Source: an uncultured Blautia sp. (GTDB lineage Bacteria > Bacillota > Clostridia > Lachnospirales > Lachnospiraceae). Taken from it: 28,393 nt of DNA. A model generated the notes under the pieces. The model was not told the DNA's origin. It saw only the letters and a list, made by a program, of their open reading frames with translations, and did not search any database. How positions within the stretch are numbered: position 1 is the first letter of the stretch; each line of letters starts with the position of its first letter. Shown here in pieces: positions 22,639 to 28,393 of this stretch. Both the position numbers and the translations under genes were made by a program. The stretch is taken from positions 1 to 28,393 of the forward strand of contig CATXEA010000035.1 of assembly GCA_958367245.1 (NCBI GenBank), written 5' to 3'.

Positions 22639-22807
22639 ATTATGAAAAAATTCTAGGATAGTTTTTCATAATTTGTACAATGGGGACAAGCAGCAAATAA
22701 TCTGGAATTATAAGGCATTTGCTGCTTTGGTTCAAATTCTTTGTACTTTTTGATTACAGGAGATAATAAGAAATAAGCTTAGACAGCAGTTTGATAATAA
22801 GCTTTAT
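22639..22807 (+). promoter_or_regulatory. Three consecutive hairpins between dehydratase and VOC genes
   Basis: ATTATGAAAAA/TTTTTCATAAT (22642-22673), AGCAGCAAAT/ATTTGCTGCT (about 22690-22726) and AATAAGCTT/AAGCTTTATT (about 22771-22808). No gene fills 22618-22858. None has a perfect terminator tail, but the middle one is GC-containing and could be a pause or termination site that LoaP overcomes (inference). Confidence 0.4.
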
Positions 22808-22858
22808 TATTTCAAAGTGTTGGAAGATTGAATGGATATTTTTTTGAGGTGTTGAGTG

Positions 22859-23200
22859 ATGGAATTAGATCATATAGCATTGATTGTGTCTTGTGAAGAA
22901 AACTTAAGGTTTTATGAAAAACTCGGATTTAAAGAAACGAATAGATTTGAAAGAACTTATGACACAGTTATCTTCATGGAGTGTGATGGAATTGTGCTTG
23001 AGATTTTTGTAGATCCTAATCATCCTGAGAGAGTAAAGAAACCAGAAACAAAAGGTTTGAGACATATCGCTTTTTTTGTGGACTGTCTAGAGGATATAGA
23101 TATTGATTGTAAGGATATTAGATATGACTGGTTTGGTAGAAAGTTTACTTTTGTAGAGGATTTAGATGGGCAGCCTATTGAACTCAAAGAAAGAGGTTAA
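22859..23200 (+). CDS. VOC-family (glyoxalase/bleomycin-resistance fold) protein
   Basis: 113-aa single-domain protein of the vicinal oxygen chelate superfamily. The four usual metal ligands are all in place: His5 (MELDHIALIV), Glu48 (GIVLEIFVDP), His69 (GLRHIAFFV) and Glu108 (GQPIELKE). VOC proteins act as lyases, isomerases or dioxygenases; some occur in surface-glycan loci and may modify sugar precursors, but the reaction here is unknown. ATG 22859 is preferred to the adjacent in-frame GTG 22856; GAGG lies nine bases before. The gene starts the A+T-rich variable part of the locus, and its stop is only 13 bases before the next gene. Confidence 0.85.
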   Translation: MELDHIALIVSCEENLRFYEKLGFKETNRFERTYDTVIFMECDGIVLEIFVDPNHPERVKKPETKGLRHIAFFVDCLEDIDIDCKDIRYDWFGRKFTFVEDLDGQPIELKERG

Positions 23201-23213
23201 AGGAGTATTTTAG

Positions 23214-25166
23214 ATGAATTGGAAGCATGTGCTGGGAATTGCAGCAGCAACACTTGGAACAATATTTGTAGCTACTGGTGTGGTTGCTATACTGAAAAAA
23301 GGTAGCAGTGTTTATGAAGATGAGCCGGAGCAGAAGAATCCTTTGGAAGGTAAAAAGGTTGTTTTTATTAAAGATGAAAGTGAAAATGAAAATGCTGATG
23401 GTGTTAGAGGACACCTTGAGGCAATTGGTAGTTCTGTTTATATGGCGGGATTTTACGAGAAGTATATTAAGCGCGGAATAGATATTGTTCTTTCTTTTGG
23501 AGGCTTAGTAGTTTTATCACCGATTCTGCTGGCGATTTCTGTTGCTATAAAAATAGATGATCCAGGACCTGTTTTATTTACACAGAAACGTATAGGAAAA
23601 AACAAGAAATATTTTAGATTGCATAAATTTAGAAGTATGAAGATGTCTACACCACATGATAAACCGACACATATGCTTGAAAATCCCGAACAGTATATTA
23701 CTAGGGTTGGGAAATTTCTTCGGGCGCACAGCTTGGATGAATTGCCGCAAATTTGGGATATTTTTATTGGGAATATGTCCGTCATCGGACCGCGTCCGGG
23801 TCTTTGGAATCAGGATCTTTTAACAGCAGAAAGAGATAAATATGGTGCTAACGATGTGAGACCAGGGCTTACCGGTTGGGCACAGATTAATGGTAGAGAC
23901 GAGCTGGAGATTTCAGATAAAGCAAAACTTGATGGTGAATATTGTAAAAATATTGGGATTAAGATGGATATTAAAGTGTTCTTAGGAAGTTTAGGTGTGT
24001 TTTGTGGAGATGATAGTGTTGTTGAAGGTGGGACTGGTGCTATGGAGGAATGCGATGAGATGAAAAAGACAAAGAATGGTAAGAAAAGAGTATTATTTCT
24101 TTCCAATCATTTTCATACTTTGTTTGCATTTAGAAAAGAGCTTATTCAGAAATTGGTGGAAGAGGGACACGAAGTTTATCTGTCACTTCCAGAAGATGAG
24201 AATGACTTTTTTAAGAATCAGGGATGTCGTATTATTGTCACGGAAATGGATCGACGTGGTGTTAACCCGAAGAATGATTTGAAATTGCTTCATTTCTACA
24301 AGAAGTTGATTCCAGAAGTAAATCCAGATATTATTTTTTCTTATACAGTAAAGCCTAACATTTATGGATGTATGGCTAGTGGTAAGAAATATAAACAAGT
24401 TTGTAACATTACAGGAACGGGTGCGACTTTCCTTGAGGATAATCTTGTTGCAAAAATATGTAAAGTACTCTATAAGCTTTCTGTTCGAAAAGCATATAAG
24501 GTATTCTTTCAAAATACAGGAGACAGGGATTTCTTTATTAAGAATGGCCTTGTAAGGAACAATTATGAAATGCTTCCAGGTTCCGGATGCAATCTTGTAG
24601 AGCATGCATTTCAGCCAATGCCTGAGGATGATGTGACTCGTTTCATTTTTATTGGCCGTGTTATGAAACTTAAAGGTGTGGATGAATATCTTGAAGCAGC
24701 AAAAATAATTAAGACAAAATATCCAAATACAGAATTTATTATTGCTGGATGGAATGAAGAAGAAAAATATAAGAACATCGTATCGGACTATCAGAAAAAA
24801 GGGTATATAAATTATATAGGCTTTCGTACAGACATTGGAGAATGGATTACAAAATGTAATTGTACAGTTCTTCCATCGCATGGGGGTGAAGGTGTTCCTA
24901 ATGTTTTGCTCGAAAGTGCTGCAACAGGTCGAGTTTGTATTGGTTCTAAGATTAATGGAACGACGGATGTCATTGATGAAGGTGTAACAGGTTATCTTTT
25001 TGAAACTGGTAATGCAAAAAGTCTTATCGAACAGATTGAAAAATTCTTACATCTTTCTGATAAAGAAAAGGCTGATATGGGGCAAGCAGCTAGAATAAAA
25101 ATGGAATGTGAATTTGATAGAAACATTGTAATTAATAAATATTGTTATGAGGTTGAAAAAGCTTAG
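23214..25166 (+). CDS. Fusion: initiating phosphoglycosyl transferase (WcaJ/PglC type) + GT4 glycosyltransferase
   Basis: 650-aa bifunctional membrane protein. Residues 1-30 contain a membrane helix, then a linker. Residues about 80-265 are a monotopic phosphoglycosyl transferase that loads the first sugar phosphate on undecaprenyl phosphate: hydrophobic re-entrant helix (about 92-112), DDPGPVLFTQKRIGKN (115-130), LHKFRSMK, the catalytic Asp175-Glu176 in LDELPQ, MSVIGPRPG and RPGLTGWAQINGRDEL. From Met283 a complete GT4-type transferase follows (KKRVLFLSNHFHTLFAF, IFIGRVMKLKGVDEYLEAA, GGEGVPNVLLESAATG with the E-x7-E pair). Thus one chain could add sugars one and two. The internal ATG at 24060 has GGAGG eleven bases ahead, so the second part might also be made alone. 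A recent loss of a stop codon or a sequencing indel is the other explanation. Confidence 0.9.
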   Translation: MNWKHVLGIAAATLGTIFVATGVVAILKKGSSVYEDEPEQKNPLEGKKVVFIKDESENENADGVRGHLEAIGSSVYMAGFYEKYIKRGIDIVLSFGGLVVLSPILLAISVAIKIDDPGPVLFTQKRIGKNKKYFRLHKFRSMKMSTPHDKPTHMLENPEQYITRVGKFLRAHSLDELPQIWDIFIGNMSVIGPRPGLWNQDLLTAERDKYGANDVRPGLTGWAQINGRDELEISDKAKLDGEYCKNIGIKMDIKVFLGSLGVFCGDDSVVEGGTGAMEECDEMKKTKNGKKRVLFLSNHFHTLFAFRKELIQKLVEEGHEVYLSLPEDENDFFKNQGCRIIVTEMDRRGVNPKNDLKLLHFYKKLIPEVNPDIIFSYTVKPNIYGCMASGKKYKQVCNITGTGATFLEDNLVAKICKVLYKLSVRKAYKVFFQNTGDRDFFIKNGLVRNNYEMLPGSGCNLVEHAFQPMPEDDVTRFIFIGRVMKLKGVDEYLEAAKIIKTKYPNTEFIIAGWNEEEKYKNIVSDYQKKGYINYIGFRTDIGEWITKCNCTVLPSHGGEGVPNVLLESAATGRVCIGSKINGTTDVIDEGVTGYLFETGNAKSLIEQIEKFLHLSDKEKADMGQAARIKMECEFDRNIVINKYCYEVEKA

Positions 25167-25176
25167 AGGATAATAC

Positions 25177-26079
25177 ATGAATAAACAATTATTTCGAAAA
25201 ATAAAAATTAGAGTAGCTCAGTATTTTTCATTTTTGCCGGATAGTCTAGTTTTGAAAATTCAATATAGACTAAAAACAGGACATAAATTAAATTTGACTG
25301 CTCCCAGAAGATATACTGAAAAATTACAATGGTACAAGCTATATTATAAAAATCCAATTTTAAAAAAGTGTGTAGATAAATACTGTGTCAGAGATTTTGT
25401 TAATAGCAAGGGACTTGGCTTAATATTAAATGAATGTTATGGTGTGTTTGATAGACCAGAATTAATTGATTTTAATGATTTTCCGGATAGATTCATATGC
25501 AAAGACACTCTTGGAAGTGGAAGTAATTCTGTGCTTGTCGTAGATAAACAGAATGCAAATATTGAGGCTATTAGACAACTATTACAAAAATGGGTAAATG
25601 AACCTACAAATTGTAAACATCCAGGAAGAGAATGGCCATACGATCATCAAAAACACAGAGTAATAATTGAAAAATATCTTGAGCAATGCGATGGAGATTT
25701 AGCTGATTATAAGTTCTTTTGTTTTGGAGGACAAGTAGAATGCTTTTATGTTAGAACTGAATATGCTAAAGATCATGGTAAAGGGAAAATGGCTTTTTAT
25801 AACCGTCGCAAAGAATTATTAAAAGGTGTTGAGATGGATTATTGTAAGGGAACAACTGATATTCCAACTTTGCCATCAGAACTGGACACTATGATTGAAT
25901 ATGCTGAAATATTAGCAAAGGATTTTCCTCACGTAAGGGTTGATTTTTATGATGTAGATGGACAAATTATTTTTGGAGAGTTGACTTTTTTTAATGCTAG
26001 TGGATATATGAAGTTTTCTCCAGATGAATTTGATTTTGAATTAGGGAAAAAATTTAATCTGATTGGGATAAAGAGGTAG
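25177..26079 (+). CDS. TupA-like ATP-grasp protein
   Basis: 300-aa protein of the ATP-grasp group named after TupA of teichuronopeptide synthesis. Motifs: LNLTAPRRYTEKLQWYKLY near the N-terminus, FICKDTLGSGSNSVLVV (nucleotide-binding loop), DLADYKFFCFGGQVECFYV, and HVRVDFYDVDGQIIFGELTFF with the metal-binding acidic residues. ATP-grasp enzymes join a carboxylate to an amine, so it may attach an amino acid or peptide to the polysaccharide or to a precursor. It lies ten bases behind the fusion gene and three bases before the acyltransferase gene. Confidence 0.8.
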   Translation: MNKQLFRKIKIRVAQYFSFLPDSLVLKIQYRLKTGHKLNLTAPRRYTEKLQWYKLYYKNPILKKCVDKYCVRDFVNSKGLGLILNECYGVFDRPELIDFNDFPDRFICKDTLGSGSNSVLVVDKQNANIEAIRQLLQKWVNEPTNCKHPGREWPYDHQKHRVIIEKYLEQCDGDLADYKFFCFGGQVECFYVRTEYAKDHGKGKMAFYNRRKELLKGVEMDYCKGTTDIPTLPSELDTMIEYAEILAKDFPHVRVDFYDVDGQIIFGELTFFNASGYMKFSPDEFDFELGKKFNLIGIKR

Positions 26080-26082
26080 AGA

Positions 26083-26625
26083 ATGCAAATAACTTTTGAT
26101 TTAATAGCAGGAAGTGTCAAATTGATATGTAAAAGAATAGTGTTAGGAAATAGATTGCATATAACATCTATTATCAGAATGTCACGAACTTCCTCAATTA
26201 AGGCAAGGAGAGGAGCTAGAATTTCTATAGGTAAAGGTTCCTCATTAAGTTCACATGCAGTTGTATCTGCAACTGAGAACGCAAGGATTCATATAGGAAA
26301 TGGAACAGGAGTTAATTACAATACTGTTATAGTGGCAAGGGAAGAAATCAATATTGGAAATAATGTTTTGATTGGACCTAATGTTGCGATATATGATCAT
26401 GACCATATTTTCAGCGGAAATGAGTTGATTCGTGATCAGGGATACATCACTAAACCTATTATGATTGAAGATGATGTATGGTTGGGAGCTGGAGTAATAG
26501 TGTTAAAAGGAGTTTATATTGGTAAGGGTAGTATCATTGGTGCAGGTACGATTGTTTCTAAAAATATTCCAGAAAATTCTATTGTCTATAGTAGAGAAGA
26601 GTTAGCTGTTAAAAATCGAAAATAA
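26083..26625 (+). CDS. Hexapeptide-repeat acyltransferase
   Basis: 180-aa left-handed beta-helix acyltransferase of the WcaF/Maa-like group. Repeats of the [LIV]-G-x4 type run from about residue 45 to 160 (ISIGKGSSLS, IHIGNGTGVN, INIGNNVLIGPNVAIYDHDHIFSG, WLGAGVIVLKGVYIGKGSIIGAGTIV). The catalytic His is probably in YDHDHIFSG. It most likely O-acetylates the repeat unit of the polysaccharide. The ribosome binding site is GTAGAG, weak; the gene follows the ATP-grasp stop at once and may be translationally coupled. Confidence 0.88.
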   Translation: MQITFDLIAGSVKLICKRIVLGNRLHITSIIRMSRTSSIKARRGARISIGKGSSLSSHAVVSATENARIHIGNGTGVNYNTVIVAREEINIGNNVLIGPNVAIYDHDHIFSGNELIRDQGYITKPIMIEDDVWLGAGVIVLKGVYIGKGSIIGAGTIVSKNIPENSIVYSREELAVKNRK

Positions 26626-26640
26626 GAGGAGGAACATAAT

Positions 26641-27783
26641 ATGTTGGAGCCAGTTCGCGTTCTGTTTCTTGAAACTGTGATGGATCGTGGGGGAGCAGAA
26701 ACTATGACAATGAACTATTTTAGATGTATAGATAGGTCAAAGGTGGAATTTGACTTTTTAGTTCATCGTGATTATAAGGCTGCATATGAAGATGAGATTA
26801 TTGAATTAGGTGGAAAAATATATCGTTGTTGTCCTCCATATCCTCAAAATTTTTTTAAATACTATAAGACAATTAACAAATTATTTAAGGAACATCCTGA
26901 ATATCATATTATTCATGGTAATATGATGGAGCATGGTGCAATTGCTTATCTATCGGCAAAGAGAATGAACATTCCAGTAAGAATATGTCATGCACATACA
27001 TCGGGTGACAGTAGACCTATTAACATCAGAAATACAATACTGTGGATATATAGAAAAATTACAATGTATTGTATTACTCATAAATTTGCATGTGGTGAAA
27101 AGGCAGCAAAATGGATTTTTGGAGAAAAAAATATTTCTGATGTCACATATATAAAAAATGCAATAGATGCAAAATCATATCAGTATAATTCGAGGGTAAG
27201 GGAAAGTGTTAGGGCTGATTTCAATTTGAATGGAAAATATGTAGTCGGTCATGTTGGTCGATTCTTTGAGCCAAAAAATCATCCATTTATTATTGATATA
27301 TTTTATGAAGTCTCAAAAATTGAACCAAATGCAGTTTTGGTGTTAGTTGGTGGTGGAGAATTAGATGATGCGGTATTAAATACTACTAAGAAAAAAGTCG
27401 AGAAACTTGGTATAGAAGATAAAGTTATTTTTACAGGAGTTAGACAAGATGTAAATAGAATTTTACAGGCGTTTGATGTATTTATTCTTCCATCGCTGAG
27501 AGAAGGATTACCAGTAGTTATGGTTGAAGCCCAAGCTTCTGGTTTACATTGTATTGTATCTGACAAAGTTCCGACAGAATGTGATATTACAGGTAATGTG
27601 GAGCGAATTTCTTTAGAAGCTGGTGCGAAAGTTTGGGCGGAAAGGATATTATTATATCGGAATATGGAGCCACATCTCGATACATTAAAACAGATTATTG
27701 ATTCTGGTTATGATATTCATGAAAATGCTAAATGGCTTGAACAATTTTATCTGAATGAGCTGAAGAAAATTAAGGAAAAGTAA
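26641..27783 (+). CDS. GT4-family glycosyltransferase
   Basis: 380-aa cytoplasmic retaining glycosyltransferase of two Rossmann domains (GT-B). The N-terminal donor loop region reads VMDRGGAETMTMNYFRCI, YHIIHGNMMEHGAIAYLSAKR is the central strand, VVGHVGRFFEPKNHPFIIDIF the start of the C-terminal domain, and SLREGLPVVMVEAQASG holds the E-x7-E motif. It extends the lipid-linked repeat unit. AGAGGAGG lies eight bases before the ATG. Last intact gene of the locus within the window. Confidence 0.92.
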   Translation: MLEPVRVLFLETVMDRGGAETMTMNYFRCIDRSKVEFDFLVHRDYKAAYEDEIIELGGKIYRCCPPYPQNFFKYYKTINKLFKEHPEYHIIHGNMMEHGAIAYLSAKRMNIPVRICHAHTSGDSRPINIRNTILWIYRKITMYCITHKFACGEKAAKWIFGEKNISDVTYIKNAIDAKSYQYNSRVRESVRADFNLNGKYVVGHVGRFFEPKNHPFIIDIFYEVSKIEPNAVLVLVGGGELDDAVLNTTKKKVEKLGIEDKVIFTGVRQDVNRILQAFDVFILPSLREGLPVVMVEAQASGLHCIVSDKVPTECDITGNVERISLEAGAKVWAERILLYRNMEPHLDTLKQIIDSGYDIHENAKWLEQFYLNELKKIKEK

Positions 27784-27810
27784 GTTGAAAGAAAAAAGTA
27801 GAAATTGTCG

Positions 27811-27848
27811 TAACAAAACAAGAGCATTAGTAAATTGCTGTTTTTTGT
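27811..27848 (+). terminator. Weak terminator-like hairpin behind the last glycosyltransferase
   Basis: AGCA pairs with TGCT, flanked by partly complementary A/T stretches and six T. The core stem is only four pairs, so support is low. Confidence 0.35.
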
Positions 27849-27876
27849 AGTAAAAATTTTGATTTTTAGAAAGATG

Positions 27877-28335
27877 TCAAGTTGGCATAGCTGGAGGGAT
27901 TATGGTAAAGCCGTCTTTGTCTAAAACTTTAATAGCGTTTTTTATGTATTGTTCCCGATGTTTTTGGTGGAGCTCTTCAGATATATCAGAATCATCGGTT
28001 TCCGTAGAATTAAAAGCTTCTTTCTTTAGAAACATATGATAAATGCATGTAAGTATCATTCTTGCAATTACGATAATGGTTCGTTTGCGACCACGACATT
28101 TTTTTAATACGATTATATTTGAATTTAATGCAAGGATTTTTTGTATCCTTTATGGCGGCATTGGCACACTGAACAAGCAGAGGTTTTTGGTATATATCGA
28201 CATGTAATACACGGACACTTTTTTCCAACACTCTTGTTCTGTGAGATGGACTCAGTCCAAGAACAAGAGTGTTTTGAGGATTTGAAAATGGTCATATCGC
28301 TACTTATTTCAGCAATAATATAAGTAGCGAATTTA
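27877..28335 (-). pseudogene. IS110-type transposase, C-terminal remnant with frameshifts
   Basis: On the minus strand pieces of an IS110/IS116/IS902-like transposase follow in order but in different frames: IIAEISSDMTIFKSSKHSCSW, then a break, then SVRVLHVDIYQKPLLVQCA with NAAIKDTKNPC, then RGRKRTIIVIARMILTCIYH and a normal end (IIPPAMPT, stop). The second break is at a run of seven T on the plus strand (28099-28105): removing one base joins the frames. The catalytic Ser of the C-terminal Tnp_20 domain is in or near the lost frame region, and the N-terminal RuvC-like DEDD domain is missing. The copy is therefore dead. It ends the polysaccharide locus as seen here. Confidence 0.75.
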
Positions 28336-28393
28336 TTCCTTTATAGGAAAGACCGCCTACGGCGCTCTCTTGAATGGAAAAGGGCCCGCACGG
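28336..28393. other. G+C-richer tail at the window end, not assigned
   Basis: After a dyad TTCCTTTATAGGAA (28333-28346) comes a stretch noticeably richer in G+C than its neighbours, with CCGCCTACGGCGC and GGGCCCGC. It might be a dispersed repeat or the edge of another element; the window ends before this can be decided. Confidence 0.25.

Noticed and set aside
1..28393. CRISPR arrays, tRNA and rRNA genes
   Set aside because: No regularly spaced identical repeats of CRISPR type and no tRNA cloverleaf or rRNA segment were recognised on either strand; the repeats at 3917-4090 are irregular and degenerate.

Overview
The window looks like part of the chromosome of a low-to-mid G+C gut Firmicute, most likely a Lachnospiraceae member. 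The reasons are a clostridial-type pyruvate,phosphate dikinase, strong GGAGG ribosome binding sites, TTGACA-N17-TATAAT type promoters, and a polysaccharide locus opened by a CpsB phosphatase and a LoaP antiterminator. The taxon is inferred from gene content only.

Layout. (1) 1-965: 3' end of ppdK. (2) About 978-4232: a decayed integrated element between two 25-bp direct repeats (24/25 identical). It carries a DUF4160/DUF2442 pair, a Fic-fold protein with Gln in place of the catalytic His, a 59-aa overlapping ORF, a 49-aa minus-strand gene with its own terminator, a 5'-truncated tyrosine recombinase, and tandem arm-site-like repeats. (3) 4301-18130: a catabolic regulon of twelve structural genes plus a GntR/UTRA regulator. 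The genes are a PfkB kinase with two ureidoglycolate-lyase-like proteins; a polyamine-type ABC importer (binding protein, two permeases, ATPase); an enamidase-like amidohydrolase with a creatininase-family protein; and, on the minus strand, a second PfkB protein, a SIS sugar isomerase/deglycase-like protein, a nucleoside phosphorylase and an 8-oxoguanine-deaminase-like amidohydrolase. Four promoters in this block each carry a copy of the near-palindrome AGTACG-N-CGTACT directly downstream of the -10 box, and a fifth copy lies upstream of the regulator gene. I infer one co-regulated pathway that imports and dismantles an N-glycosylated nitrogen heterocycle (a modified purine nucleoside or Amadori-like conjugate). 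I do not know this combination as a described system.

(4) 18190-18815: an XRE regulator with its own promoter. (5) 19010-27783: an exopolysaccharide/capsule locus with a clear promoter and a leader hairpin whose 3' arm is a run of ten G, followed by six T. Its genes encode CpsB phosphatase, LoaP, a membrane-bound nucleotide-sugar 4,6-dehydratase, a VOC protein, a fusion of initiating phosphoglycosyl transferase with a GT4 glycosyltransferase, a TupA-like ATP-grasp enzyme, a hexapeptide acyltransferase and another GT4 glycosyltransferase. DNA from about 22.6 kb onward looks visibly more A+T-rich. Flippase, polymerase and chain-length genes are not in the window. (6) 27877-28335: a frameshifted IS110-type transposase remnant on the minus strand.

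The best candidate for an undescribed system is region 3. Second is the poly-G leader hairpin of the capsule operon.
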